Shown: positions 33,197-42,921 of the stretch, piece by piece
How positions within the stretch are numbered: the stretch's first letter is position 1
Layout of the letters: every line of letters starts with the position of its first letter
DNA from: Calothrix sp. 336/3
Lineage (GTDB): Bacteria; Cyanobacteriota; Cyanobacteriia; Cyanobacteriales; Nostocaceae
Assembly: GCF_000734895.2 (NCBI RefSeq)
Contig: NZ_CP011382.1
Location: 1,466,700 to 1,530,699, forward strand
DNA length: 64,000 bases
Direction: 5' to 3'
The notes under the pieces: model-generated
Database searches by the model: none
Told to the model about the DNA's origin: nothing
The model's input: only the letters and a program-made list of their open reading frames with translations
Position numbers and translations under genes: made by a program

Positions 33197-33988
33197 ATGT
33201 TGACTAGTTTGCAAAATCCCCTGGTGAAACAAATTCGGAAACTGCACTCTGCCAAGGAGAGACGCAAACAGGAATTATGTTTGTTGGAGGGTACGCACTT
33301 GTTAGAGGAAGCTTGTGCGGTAAATTACCCTTTGGTGACTGTGTGCTGTACTGCCGATTGGCAAGCTACCCACGGGGAATTGTGGGAAATGGTGTGTCAA
33401 AGGTGCGATCGCTCGGAAATTGTCAGCCCAGAGGTAATGAGTGCGATCGCCACAACTGTGCAACCAGATGGGGTGGTGGCAACGGCACAACGGAGCGATA
33501 GAGTTGGGCAGATTGATTTTACCGGATTATTATTGGCGGTGGAAACCCTCCAAGACCCTGGAAACCTCGGTACTATGATTCGCACAGCCGCCGCTGCCGG
33601 GGCATCGGGATTATATTTGAGTGATGATTGTGTTGATTTAGACAACCCTAAAGTGTTGAGAGCATCGGCAGGACAATGGTTTCGTTTACCGATGGCTGTT
33701 AGCGAAGATTTAAAAGTTACAATTAACCAGGCAAAAACCGCAGGGATGCAGGTGGTAGGAACTTTGCCCAGTGCGGAATTAACCTATTGGCAAATCGATT
33801 GGCGTAAACCCAGTGTAATTTTACTAGGTAATGAGGGCGCGGGTTTATCTGCCGAGCTAGCTGCAATGGCTGATGTGAGTGTGAAAATTCCCCTATCTCC
33901 AGGGGTAGAATCCTTAAATGTGGCGATCGCCGCAGCATTATTGTTATACGAAGCTCAAAGACAAAATGGAGAATTTTCTCCCCCATGA
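33197..33988 (+). CDS. TrmH/SpoU-family RNA 2'-O-methyltransferase
   Basis: A 263-residue protein from the ATG at 33197 (a GTG at 33185 is possible). The N-terminal substrate-binding domain starts LTSLQNPLVKQIRKLHSAKERRKQ..LLEGTHLLEEA. The SpoU methyltransferase domain has the three knot motifs: LLAVETLQDPGNLGTMIRTAAAAG, VILLGNEGAGLSAEL and KIPLSPGVESLNVAIAAALLLYEA. It methylates a ribose in rRNA or tRNA using SAM; the site cannot be told from sequence. It lies directly after tRNA-Leu on the same strand. Confidence 0.93.
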   Translation: MLTSLQNPLVKQIRKLHSAKERRKQELCLLEGTHLLEEACAVNYPLVTVCCTADWQATHGELWEMVCQRCDRSEIVSPEVMSAIATTVQPDGVVATAQRSDRVGQIDFTGLLLAVETLQDPGNLGTMIRTAAAAGASGLYLSDDCVDLDNPKVLRASAGQWFRLPMAVSEDLKVTINQAKTAGMQVVGTLPSAELTYWQIDWRKPSVILLGNEGAGLSAELAAMADVSVKIPLSPGVESLNVAIAAALLLYEAQRQNGEFSPP

Positions 33989-34101
33989 GGCAGAAGTCTC
34001 AACATCACATCTCGGCAGATTTTAACCGAATTTCCTTCACCTTTAAGCCTTCCCCATCCCTTGGGAAAGCTATATGATGTATGGTTGAGCTAGGGGGGAT
34101 A

Positions 34102-34956
34102 ATGGAAAAGCACGCAGAACAACCAAGCCACTCTCAAAAGAAACCCGGATGGAGTTTGGACGCTAGAGACGTGGAATTTATCAAGTCTTTGATGCCAATT
34201 TGGGGCTTTTTGTATGACTATTATTTCCGGGTGAAAACCAGTGGTTGGGAAAATGTGCCCACGAATGAAAAAGTTTTATTTGTTGGTTCCCATAACGGTG
34301 GTTTGGCTTCACCTGATATGCAGATGATGATGTATGACTGGTTTCGTCGGTTTGGAGTGGAACGTCCAGTTTATGGTTTAATGCACCCGAAAGTTGCTGA
34401 AGTTTCACCTGAAGTCGCCGAGCTAGCTGCCAAAGTTGGGGCTATTACTGCTCACCCTAAGATGGCGATCGCGGCTTTTCGTTCTGGTGCTAGTGTACTA
34501 GTCTACCCTGGCGGCATTCAAGATGTTTTTCGCCTCCACAGCCTACGTGATAAAATATACTTTCATAATCGTCATGCTTTTATCAAGCTAGCCCTACGAG
34601 AGCAAGTACCCATAGTTCCTGCCATATCTTGGGGCGCTCATGATACCCTGATTGTCCTGGCAGACTTACATAAAATAATACAAAAAATCCACTCTCTAGG
34701 CATCCCTTGGTTATTTAATGTTGACCCGGAAGTATTCCCGGTATATTTGGGGCTACCCTGGGGTATTGGCATCGGTCCCTTACCGAATATACCTTTTCCG
34801 GTGCAGATATACACCAGAATTTGCCCACCGATCATATTTGAGCGCTACGGTAGAGAAGCCGCAGGTGATGCCGCATACGTAGATGCTTGCTATCAAATTG
34901 TTGTCAGTAAGATGCAGCAGGAGTTGGATGAATTGATTGAGGGGAGTAGGGAATAG
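34102..34956 (+). CDS. Lysophospholipid/diacylglycerol-type acyltransferase family protein
   Basis: 284 residues from the ATG at 34102, which follows AGGGGGG at a good distance (a start at 34081 is less likely). The acyltransferase core is recognisable as FVGSHNGGLASPDMQMMMYDWF (catalytic His with a downstream Asp), AIAAFRSGASVLVYPGGIQDVFR (the phosphate-binding E/G-PEG-like block), and FIKLALREQVPIVPAISWGAHDTL. The His-x7-Asp spacing matches the TMEM68/DGAT2-like branch better than canonical PlsC. It probably acylates a glycerolipid or another lipophilic alcohol at the membrane. The exact acceptor is unknown. Confidence 0.82.
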   Translation: MEKHAEQPSHSQKKPGWSLDARDVEFIKSLMPIWGFLYDYYFRVKTSGWENVPTNEKVLFVGSHNGGLASPDMQMMMYDWFRRFGVERPVYGLMHPKVAEVSPEVAELAAKVGAITAHPKMAIAAFRSGASVLVYPGGIQDVFRLHSLRDKIYFHNRHAFIKLALREQVPIVPAISWGAHDTLIVLADLHKIIQKIHSLGIPWLFNVDPEVFPVYLGLPWGIGIGPLPNIPFPVQIYTRICPPIIFERYGREAAGDAAYVDACYQIVVSKMQQELDELIEGSRE

Positions 34957-35162
34957 GGAGTAATGAGTAGGGAGTAATACCTTGAAATTCTTAATATCCG
35001 TAGGTAGTTGCGAAACAATTATAAAGTCGGATGTCGAAATCAAAGTTCCGATAGAAGAAAATGAAAGGATTATCAAGATAAAAAAATCAATTAACAAGTT
35101 GATATAAAAATAATCTACTTCCTACTCCTTACTTCCTACCATTACTCATTACTCCTTACTCC

Positions 35163-35795
35163 TCACTTCCCTAAAGGGCTATTTAATTTAATTTTGATTT
35201 TAGTTCCTTTTTTCAGGGCAACTTCGCCCCCAGGGCTAGATAAAACGTAAGCTGTGGCTGCTGCTGCACCGGCAAGGGTTCCATTCTTGAATTTTGCTTT
35301 GTCACCCAGGAAACGCCCTGCTACGGCTCCGCCTAAAATAATACCTGCATTCTGAATAAATTTACCTTTGGTTTTTGTCTCTACCTGGGTATTAACTAGG
35401 GTGGCATTGATTGGGTAGGCAGAACCATCTTTTAAGGTAATGTCATCAAAGACTAAGTTTAATTTGGCTTTTTTTCCCTTGGCAGCTTTGACAACATTTT
35501 CTAAATGTCCGTTGATTTGAGCATCTTTGAGAGCTTGATTTTTGCCGATGGAGGAATTTTTCAGCTTCAAGACAAAGCGATCGCTGTCCTTATTTTTACC
35601 TGTGGAAATATTTTCCTGAAGAATGGCTTCTAAATTGGTTCCTGCTGGGGCGATCGCCTCCTGATTGCTTGCCTTGTCTGCAACTTGAGTCTTACTATCT
35701 GTAGTAGTCTGGCTATCTTGATTCTTTGTCTGGCTGCATCCCAGGGTATTTGTGACTAAAACAGCGCTCAGTATTAGTGGTATAACCCTTTTCAT
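35163..35795 (-). CDS. Lipoprotein with glycine-zipper-like segment
   Basis: About 210 residues from the ATG at 35795, giving a lipoprotein signal VIPLILSAVLVTNTLGC with lipobox TLGC; the frame is open to 35882 but would bury the signal. After a Thr/Gln-rich linker comes FVLKLKNSSIGKNQ..AQINGHLENVVKAAKGKKAKLNLVFDDI. A glycine/alanine-rich stretch follows (NAGIILGGAVAGRFLGDKAKFKNGTLAGAAAATAYVL) that looks like a glycine zipper. The end is KKGTKIKIKLNSPL. Similar architecture is seen in several cyanobacterial lipoproteins of unknown role in the envelope. Confidence 0.75.
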   Translation of the reverse strand: MKRVIPLILSAVLVTNTLGCSQTKNQDSQTTTDSKTQVADKASNQEAIAPAGTNLEAILQENISTGKNKDSDRFVLKLKNSSIGKNQALKDAQINGHLENVVKAAKGKKAKLNLVFDDITLKDGSAYPINATLVNTQVETKTKGKFIQNAGIILGGAVAGRFLGDKAKFKNGTLAGAAAATAYVLSSPGGEVALKKGTKIKIKLNSPLGK

Positions 35796-35969
35796 TTTTT
35801 TTATTTGCCTAAATTTTAATTTTCCCATTTTACTATTAGAGAAAATTCCTCGGCGATCGCGACAAAAATCTTTACTTAACACAAAAATATTATTTTGTCA
35901 ATGAGTATATATTTGTGCGAAGAAATGCGTAATATAGTAAAAATGAAGTTTTGTTAAGTGAGGGGAAGA

Positions 35970-37445
35970 ATGTACATCGTACAAATTGCCTCAGAGTGCG
36001 CTCCCGTAATCAAAGCCGGAGGCTTAGGCGATGTCGTTTACGGACTTAGCAGGGAATTAGAGACAAGGGGTCATACCGTTGAGCTTATCCTGCCCAAGTA
36101 TGATTGTATGCGCTACGACCATATTTGGGGGCTACATGATGCTTATCTTAACCTTTCTGTTCCCTGGTACGGTGCAGCTATCCACTGTTCAGTATACTGT
36201 GGTTGGGTACATGGGCGAGTATGTTTCTTTATTGAACCCCATTCCCAAGATAATTTTTTCAACCGTGGCTGCTACTATGGCTGTAACGACGATGACATGC
36301 GCTTTGCTTTCTTTAGTAAGGCTGCCTTAGAGTTTTTACATCAAAGCAATAAACGTCCCGATATCATCCATTGCCACGACTGGCAAACTGGTTTAGTACC
36401 AGTGATGCTCTATGAAGTATACAAATATCATGGCATGGCAAATCAACGGGTTTGTTATACCATCCATAACTTTAAGCATCAGGGAATCGGGGGAGCGCAA
36501 ACCCTATGGGGTACGGGTTTAAATCGGGAAGATTATTATTTCCAATACGACAAGTTGCGGGATAACTTTAATCCTTTTGCTTTAAATTACATGAAGGGGG
36601 GTATTGTCTACTCCAATGCTGTGACTACAGTATCACCCCATCATGCCTGGGAAGCACACCATACGGATGTTGGTTGTGGTTTGAGTCATACCTTGCACCA
36701 GCATCAAAGTAAATTCCAAGGAATATTAAACGGTATTGATTACGATTTTTGGAATCCCGAAATAGACCGTTATATTCCCTATACATATACCAAAAACACA
36801 TTCGACCAAAAAATATACAACAAAAAAGCTTTAAGAGAAAGACTGAGCTTGCGAGATGCGGACAAACCCATCATTGCATATATCGGTCGCCTAGATAATC
36901 AGAAAGGTGTACATTTAGTGCATCATGCCATGTATTATGCTCTGCATCAGGGAGCGCAGTTTGTACTGTTAGGTTCCGCAACAGAGGCAAAAATTAATGC
37001 TCATTTCTGGCATGAGAAGCAATATTTGCATAAGCATCCCGATGTGCATCTGGAATTGGGCTTTAATGAGGAATTATCTCACCTCATCTATGCTGGGGCA
37101 GACATGATTGTGGTTCCCAGTAACTATGAACCCTGTGGTTTAACTCAGATGATTGGTTTGAAGTACGGAACTGTACCCATTGTTCGGGGTGTGGGGGGAT
37201 TAGTCAATTCTGTGTTTGACAGAGACTATGATCAAAACTACCCAGCAGAGCAGCGTAATGGTTATGTTTTCTATCAGAGTGATAACCAAGCATTAGAGTC
37301 AGCATTAGGTAGGGCGATCGCTCTCTATAATCATGCTCCCCAGGAGTTTCGCCAATTAGCGATTCAGGGTATGGAATATGATTATTCCTGGAACCATCCT
37401 GGTGCTGAGTATGTGGAGATTTACGAAGGTATTCGCCACAAGTAA
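35970..37445 (+). CDS. glgA: Glycogen (starch) synthase
   Basis: Adds glucose from ADP-glucose to glycogen chains. The GT5 protein of about 491 residues starts at the ATG at 35970, preceded by AGGGGAAG. Hallmarks are SECAPVIKAGGLGDVVYGLSREL (ADP-glucose-binding KxGGL), HCHDWQTGLVPVML, GGIVYSNAVTTVSPHHAWE, IAYIGRLDNQKGVHL, and VVPSNYEPCGLTQMIGLKYGTVPIVRGVGGL with the catalytic glutamate. Cyanobacteria usually have two isoforms; the short spacing and divergent middle (YYFQYDKLRDNFNPFALNYMKGG) suggest the GlgA2, starch-synthase III/IV-like form, but this is not certain. Confidence 0.93.
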   Translation: MYIVQIASECAPVIKAGGLGDVVYGLSRELETRGHTVELILPKYDCMRYDHIWGLHDAYLNLSVPWYGAAIHCSVYCGWVHGRVCFFIEPHSQDNFFNRGCYYGCNDDDMRFAFFSKAALEFLHQSNKRPDIIHCHDWQTGLVPVMLYEVYKYHGMANQRVCYTIHNFKHQGIGGAQTLWGTGLNREDYYFQYDKLRDNFNPFALNYMKGGIVYSNAVTTVSPHHAWEAHHTDVGCGLSHTLHQHQSKFQGILNGIDYDFWNPEIDRYIPYTYTKNTFDQKIYNKKALRERLSLRDADKPIIAYIGRLDNQKGVHLVHHAMYYALHQGAQFVLLGSATEAKINAHFWHEKQYLHKHPDVHLELGFNEELSHLIYAGADMIVVPSNYEPCGLTQMIGLKYGTVPIVRGVGGLVNSVFDRDYDQNYPAEQRNGYVFYQSDNQALESALGRAIALYNHAPQEFRQLAIQGMEYDYSWNHPGAEYVEIYEGIRHK

Positions 37446-37538
37446 GGGTAAAGGGTAAAGGGAAAAAAAGGAGCATAGACAACAAAGAGAGTTTTTTCTG
37501 TCACCTGTCACCTATTCCCTATTACCCATTACCTGACA

Positions 37539-37850
37539 TTATTTCCCTTTTTTGTCTTGGATTGTCTCTTCTGTCGCTGCTAAACCGTGAATACCAATAC
37601 CAGCGATGATCGCACCCAGGAATCCCCAAGTACCATTGGTAAAAGCATTGACTCGATGAACCATACTGCGATGATAGGCTAATTCCAACTGTCTATCATC
37701 ACTTCTGCGGTTTTGTGCTAGTCGGTTCACGAACCTTTCAGTTCTTTCCATGGCTGAGTAATCCGTATTGTAGGCATAAATTGACGTACCTACAACCATC
37801 AAACCAGGAAAAACCAAAGCAATTAAGAGAATAGCTCTGCCTATGCTCAT
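37539..37850 (-). CDS. Small membrane protein, hypothetical
   Basis: A 103-residue protein with two predicted membrane helices, AILLIALVFPGLMVVGTSIYAY (about 6-27) and GTWGFLGAIIAGIGIHGLAA (about 73-92). They flank a charged loop (MERTERFVNRLAQNRRSDDRQLELAYHRSMVHRVN). Both termini would face the same side. I do not recognise the family. It lies alone downstream of glgA on the opposite strand. Confidence 0.7.
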   Translation of the reverse strand: MSIGRAILLIALVFPGLMVVGTSIYAYNTDYSAMERTERFVNRLAQNRRSDDRQLELAYHRSMVHRVNAFTNGTWGFLGAIIAGIGIHGLAATEETIQDKKGK

Positions 37851-38089
37851 ATAACTTAAATCCGGCGATGTGTTTGATTCAATGCTGACATAGGCAGAAT
37901 TTGGTGTTAGTCTCTAGCGAACAAATTGATTAATTCGTACTGATTACTTTCACGTTACTTATGGTAGGCAGAAGAAAATAGGGAATAGAAAAATCTCTAC
38001 AGCTTACCCTTTTTTCACTCCTCGTTAGCATTTGCGAATTTTTGGGAATACTCAATCATGTGATGTTATTTCCGGTTGCTGCTATTACC

Positions 38090-39295
38090 ATGAGAACGCT
38101 GATTGTTGAAAAAAAGCAAATCTTTCGTTGGTTACAACTGGCGTTCTGTTGTCTAGTATCTCTCTGCTTGATATTAACTGTAAACTTATCTCAAACAATC
38201 GCGCAAGTAGGAACTTCTCTCAAGACTCTCAAACAGCAACAGCAACAGATTGAGACGCAACGTCAAGGAGTAATGCAAGAGCGCGATCGCCTGACAAATT
38301 TACAACAAGCAGCTCAAGAGCGTCTGCAAGGCTTAGAAAAGAATCTCCAGACTACGGATAATCATATTCAAGATAGTGAACAGCGTCTGCAACGAGCAAC
38401 ACAAGATTTAGAGAAACTTCAAGGAAATTTAGCCCAAGCAGAAGCTAGCTATCAAGCACACCAACAAGCAACGATCGCCCGCTTACGCTTTTTACAACGT
38501 TCTTCTGTGAGTCAGGGTTGGGCAGTTTTATTACAAAGTCAGAGTATTAGTGACTTCCTCAGTCGTCGCCATTCTCTAAAATTAATTTACCAGGCTGACC
38601 AAGAAATTCTCACAAAACTTACCACCCAAGCCAAGCGCATTCAAGCCCAAAAAAGTGCAGTTGCTCAACAAAAGAACGAAATTGCCTTAATTAGACAGCA
38701 ATTACTCTCCCAGAAAGCCGATTTTCAAGCTCAAGCAAGTTCCCAGCAAGAGTTAATTCAGCGATTAAATAGCGATCGCCTTGCCTTGGAAGCAGCACAA
38801 AACCAGCTAGATAGGGAATCCCAAGCAATCACAACCCTGATTCAACAAAAAGTTACCGCAGAGCAGGCGAGAAACAAAACCAATAGCCGTACCAACATTC
38901 TTATCCGTGGTACTGGGATGTTTGCATACCCCAGTGATGCCCCCACTAGTAGCCCTTTTGGCTGGCGAGTACACCCCATCCTCGGTTATCGCCGGATGCA
39001 TACTGGTATGGATTTTGCGGCTAGCCATGGCAGTACAATTCGTGCGGCAGGCTCAGGTACAGTCATTTTTGCTGGCTGGCACGGGGGTTATGGCAAAACA
39101 GTAATTATCAGTCATGGAGATAATTTAAGTACTTTGTATGGGCATAGTAGTGAAATATACGTTAGCGAAGGACAAAGCGTACAAAAGGGACAACCTGTAG
39201 CTGCGGTGGGTTCTACTGGCTTATCCACTGGTCCCCATCTCCACTTTGAAGTTCGTCTCCATGGCACACCAGTTAATCCCGCCGATTATTTATAG
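38090..39295 (+). CDS. M23-family peptidase, EnvC-like murein hydrolase activator
   Basis: About 401 residues from the ATG at 38090, preferred because a signal anchor (LQLAFCCLVSLCLILTVNL) then lies near the N-terminus. Residues about 45-285 are a long coiled coil rich in Gln and Leu. The C-terminal LytM/M23 domain has SPFGWRVHPILGYRRMHTGMDFAA, GTVIFAGWHGGYGKTVIISHG, LYGHSSE and the HLHFEVR motif. All zinc ligands (HxxxD, HxH) seem present, so it may cut peptidoglycan itself, unlike E. coli EnvC, which only activates amidases. It probably acts in septal wall splitting. tRNA-Arg follows. Confidence 0.9.
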   Translation: MRTLIVEKKQIFRWLQLAFCCLVSLCLILTVNLSQTIAQVGTSLKTLKQQQQQIETQRQGVMQERDRLTNLQQAAQERLQGLEKNLQTTDNHIQDSEQRLQRATQDLEKLQGNLAQAEASYQAHQQATIARLRFLQRSSVSQGWAVLLQSQSISDFLSRRHSLKLIYQADQEILTKLTTQAKRIQAQKSAVAQQKNEIALIRQQLLSQKADFQAQASSQQELIQRLNSDRLALEAAQNQLDRESQAITTLIQQKVTAEQARNKTNSRTNILIRGTGMFAYPSDAPTSSPFGWRVHPILGYRRMHTGMDFAASHGSTIRAAGSGTVIFAGWHGGYGKTVIISHGDNLSTLYGHSSEIYVSEGQSVQKGQPVAAVGSTGLSTGPHLHFEVRLHGTPVNPADYL

Positions 39296-39296
39296 C

Positions 39297-39325
39297 TTGA
39301 CAGAAAACTAATATAGGAGTATTAT
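39297..39325 (+). promoter_or_regulatory. Sigma-70 type promoter of tRNA-Arg
   Basis: A consensus-like TTGACA (39297-39302) and TATTAT (39320-39325) with exactly 17 bp between. It begins three bases after the stop codon of the M23 peptidase gene. Confidence 0.85.
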
Positions 39326-39367
39326 TCTATGGTTTGGCACACAATACTCGTATTGTTCCCAAGGTTA

Positions 39368-39441
39368 GGGCGTGTAGCTCAGTGGATTAGAGCGCCAGGT
39401 TCCGGTCCTGTAGGTCGGGGGTTCGAATCCCTCCACGCTCG
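39368..39441 (+). tRNA. tRNA-Arg (anticodon CCG)
   Basis: A 74-nt tRNA. GGGCGTG pairs with CACGCTC (one G-T pair), the discriminator is G and no CCA is encoded. The anticodon loop TTCCGGT gives CCG. The D-arm is GCTC/GAGC and the T-loop GTTCGAATC. The anticodon stem closes with a C-T mismatch at its outermost pair. Confidence 0.95.
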
Positions 39442-39670
39442 TTGATTAAGATAATTAAAATAAGAGTTTTCGACTAACACATTTTTTATGTCTGCGGTGG
39501 CACTGGTAGCTCACCATATGTAAGATATATGAGCTGATTAAACCTTTAGCACTCATTATTCCTATGTGTGTAATAACCATCGTAATTAACTTAATTCTGT
39601 ATAAGAAGGATTTGAATGCTCAATGTGATTGCCCTTCTTTTTCGCTATTGCTAAGCATTTTTCGACGAAT

Positions 39671-42600
39671 ATGAATAGTAAAATACCACCCTTTTCAGAA
39701 AAACAATTTCAGCAATTAATTGAAAATTTACCCCTCGGACTTGCTGTACTGAATTCTGATGGCAAATGCTGTTATCTGAATCAAAAAGGGCAAGAAATAA
39801 TGGGTTTGAAAAAATCTACTCAAGCATATTTAAATAATTTTTGTGCCGAGTTAGAGATATATATCGCTGGAACTGAGCAAATTTATCCCCTTGAAAAATT
39901 ACCTCCAAAGATTGCATTACAAGGAAAAGTTGTCAATGTTGAAGACTTAGAAGTTCGTCATCAGGGAAAGATAATCACCCTAGAAATGAAATCCATTCCC
40001 ATATTGAATGAGCAGGGTGAGGTAGCTTATGCTGTTTCAGTTTTTCAAGATATCACCAACCGGAAACAAGGGGAGATTGCCCTGCAAGAAAGTGAAACAA
40101 AATACCGCAAGCTAGTAGAACAGATTCCAGGAGCAATTTATCGCTATGTTCTCTATAGTGATGGTAGTGATAGATTCACTTATCTGAGTCCTAGATGTCA
40201 AGATATTTGTGAATTAGACCAAGATGTGATATTGAATGATATCTCGGCATTATGGGCAATTATTAATGTCCAAGATGCCTATACCCTACGGAAAACTATC
40301 CTACGCTCTATGGTTAGGTTGGAGCCTTGGCAGATGGAGTTTCGGATTACCACACCATCGGGTAAACGTAAATGGTTACAAGGGTTATCTACTCCAGAAA
40401 AACAACCTGACGGTAGTGTTGCTTGGGATGGGTTGTTGATTGATATTACTGAACAACAAATTGCACTTCAGGAACGCAAACAAATTCAAGCGGAACGAGA
40501 AAAAGTTGAAACAGATTTAAGGACTATTTTTAATAATGTTTATGATGCCATATTTATCCATGACCTGAACGGTAAAATTTTAGATGTCAATGAGCGAGTC
40601 TTGACAATGTATGGTTTGAGTAGTCGAGAGGAAGCCTTACAATTTACCTTAGCAGACTATTCCGCACCAGAAAATCAACTTTCATTATTGCCTTTGATGT
40701 GGTCAAGGGTACAAGAAGGTGAACCAATACGTATCGACTGGAAAGCTAAACGTCCTTTGGATGGTACAGTTTTTGATGTGGAGGTGGGATTAAGTCGAAT
40801 TTATCTCTACGAGCAACCTGTGATTTTGGCGAATGTGCGCGATATTAGCGATCGCCGTTTTGTCGAAGTTGCTCTACAAGCATCGGAAACTCGCTTGAAA
40901 ACTGTATTAGAAAATACAGGTGCTTTGATTTCTAGTTTTTATCTCTATGATGACAAAACCTGGAAATATGATTATATCTCACCCCGTTCCCAAGCCATCC
41001 TCGGCTTTACTCCTCAGGAGTTTCGTGCTGACATAGATTTATGGACTTCTCGCATACATCCAGAAGATTTAGCAGAAGTTAGAACTATTTTCAGTAAATG
41101 CATCAGTGAAAACACTTCAATTATTAAATATCGTTTTTTACATAAAGATGGTGTCTATCGCTGGCTATTACAAAGCTTAATTTCTCGGCGTGACCAGCAA
41201 AAAAACTGTTTGATTATTACAGCAGTCACCACAGATATTACAGAACTGAGGCGTACAGAAGAAGCATTACAACAGAGTGATGCGTATTTACGTACTGTTG
41301 TCAACAATTTACCATTAATTTTATGGGCAGTGGATCAGGATGGTATTTTCACTTTATCGGAAGGTACAGGATTAGAGAGATTGGGATTAAAACCCGGGGA
41401 AGTGGTAGGGTTTTCGGTCTTTGACCTATATAGTAATATACCAGAAATAGTTACAGGTTTTCGTCACAGTCTAGCTACAGGTGAATCCTATAATGTCACT
41501 AAAACAATTAGTGGTTGTACTTGGGAAGGATTGGGTAACGCCTTTTACGACGACCATGGTAATATCCTGGGACTGATTGGTGTTTCCTTAGACATTACAG
41601 AGCGTCAGTTGGCAGAGACTGCTCTCAATCAACAGCAAGAAAGATTTCATCGACTAGCTGAAAATGTTCCAGGGATGATTTATCGCTACGTCTTTCATGT
41701 TGATGGAACAGAGGAGTTTACTTATCTGAGTGCGCGGTGTCGAGAAATCTATGAAGTAGAACCAGAGGAGATGATTAAAGATGCTCAAATTCTGTGGAAA
41801 ATGGTTCACCAGGATGATATTTCTTCCATTGAAGATACGATTTTGGCATCACTATTAAATCTGCAACCGATTAATATTGAACATCGAATTATCACAGCTT
41901 CTGGTCAGGTAAAATGGATTCAAATTGTTGCTCAAGCAGAACGGCAAGCTAATGGTGATACTGTTTGGGATGGTTTAGCCCTAGATGTTACCGAACGCAA
42001 ACATAGTGAACAAATTATTGCAGATTATAACCGTACCTTAGAAGAGCGGGTGAAAGAAAGGACGATCGCCCTAGAATTAGAGGTTCAAGAGCGTAAACGA
42101 GCAGAAGAAAACGCCAAAGCTGCGGAAACTGCTCTGCGACAAGCGAATCAGGAATTAGAACGTCTGGCAACCTTGGATGGTTTAACCCAAGTAGCTAACC
42201 GCAGAAAATTTGATGACTTTCTTTCCCAGGAATGGTTAAGAATGATGCGGGAGCAGAAATATTTGTCTTTGATACTGTGCGATGTGGATTATTTCAAACG
42301 TTATAACGATTTGTACGGACATCAAGCAGGTGATGTTTGCTTGAAAAAAGTGGCTCAATTATTAGGGGAACAAATTAAACGGGCTACAGATTTAGTTGCT
42401 CGCTATGGTGGGGAAGAATTTGCGATTATTCTGCCGAATACCACTGTTGAAGGAGCGGTGGCAGTTGCGCGATCGCTACAAGCTGCGGTACACGAAATGA
42501 AAATCCCCCATGCTGACTCGGAAGTTCGGGAATTTGTCACTTTCAGCTTGGGTGTATCAAGTTTAATTCCTAGTCACGCCCTATCCCCAGATATTTTGGT

Positions 42601-42676
42601 GAAATCTGCGGATGAAGCGCTCTACGAAGCCAAAAAACAAGGGCGCGATCGCGTAGCTATTAAGCAGATAGATTGA
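39671..42676 (+). CDS. Multi-PAS diguanylate cyclase
   Basis: About 1001 residues from the ATG at 39671. Six PAS/PAC units follow one another, ending in motifs such as DITNRKQ, DITEQQ, DISDRR, DITELRR, DITERQ and DVTERKH; several are of the PAS_3 type (EFTYLSARCREIYE). After a coiled coil (TLEERVKERTIALELEVQERKRAEEN) comes a GGEEF domain with the intact catalytic RYGGEEFAIILP. An RATD inhibitory-site motif (RxxD) lies five residues before GGEEF. It should make c-di-GMP and be feedback-inhibited. No EAL domain and no membrane helix are seen, so it is a cytosolic sensor of unknown signal. Confidence 0.93.
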   Translation: MNSKIPPFSEKQFQQLIENLPLGLAVLNSDGKCCYLNQKGQEIMGLKKSTQAYLNNFCAELEIYIAGTEQIYPLEKLPPKIALQGKVVNVEDLEVRHQGKIITLEMKSIPILNEQGEVAYAVSVFQDITNRKQGEIALQESETKYRKLVEQIPGAIYRYVLYSDGSDRFTYLSPRCQDICELDQDVILNDISALWAIINVQDAYTLRKTILRSMVRLEPWQMEFRITTPSGKRKWLQGLSTPEKQPDGSVAWDGLLIDITEQQIALQERKQIQAEREKVETDLRTIFNNVYDAIFIHDLNGKILDVNERVLTMYGLSSREEALQFTLADYSAPENQLSLLPLMWSRVQEGEPIRIDWKAKRPLDGTVFDVEVGLSRIYLYEQPVILANVRDISDRRFVEVALQASETRLKTVLENTGALISSFYLYDDKTWKYDYISPRSQAILGFTPQEFRADIDLWTSRIHPEDLAEVRTIFSKCISENTSIIKYRFLHKDGVYRWLLQSLISRRDQQKNCLIITAVTTDITELRRTEEALQQSDAYLRTVVNNLPLILWAVDQDGIFTLSEGTGLERLGLKPGEVVGFSVFDLYSNIPEIVTGFRHSLATGESYNVTKTISGCTWEGLGNAFYDDHGNILGLIGVSLDITERQLAETALNQQQERFHRLAENVPGMIYRYVFHVDGTEEFTYLSARCREIYEVEPEEMIKDAQILWKMVHQDDISSIEDTILASLLNLQPINIEHRIITASGQVKWIQIVAQAERQANGDTVWDGLALDVTERKHSEQIIADYNRTLEERVKERTIALELEVQERKRAEENAKAAETALRQANQELERLATLDGLTQVANRRKFDDFLSQEWLRMMREQKYLSLILCDVDYFKRYNDLYGHQAGDVCLKKVAQLLGEQIKRATDLVARYGGEEFAIILPNTTVEGAVAVARSLQAAVHEMKIPHADSEVREFVTFSLGVSSLIPSHALSPDILVKSADEALYEAKKQGRDRVAIKQID

Positions 42677-42739
42677 GTTATATCATGTTCGGCTGAATTT
42701 AGGGGGAAAAGAATTTTCCGATTTCTGCATACACAAGTT

Positions 42740-42853
42740 ATACCAATTCGCAATGCTCCCTGCGGGAGAGCTAACGCAAACGCAATTAAAAAATCTAGAT
42801 TTAGCAATGGTTCCGTAGATTCCATCTGTAGCCTAATTTTAGAGAATTGGTAT
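42740..42853 (+). mobile_element. ATACCAATTC-family short palindromic element, copy 3
   Basis: Ends ATACCAATTC (42740-42749) and GAATTGGTAT (42844-42853), an exact 10-bp inverted repeat. Inside are CTCCCTGCGGGAGAGC and a tail (AAATCTAGATTTAGCAATGG..CTGTAGCCTAATTTTAGA) shared, inverted, with copy 4 at 52088. It is adjacent to the 25471-type repeat at 42701-42742. Confidence 0.8.
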
Positions 42854-42921
42854 CATATCCCAAGAATGGCAGAGACGTTCCGACGGAACGCCCCTACAGG
42901 TTTAAAATCTACTGGAGATGT

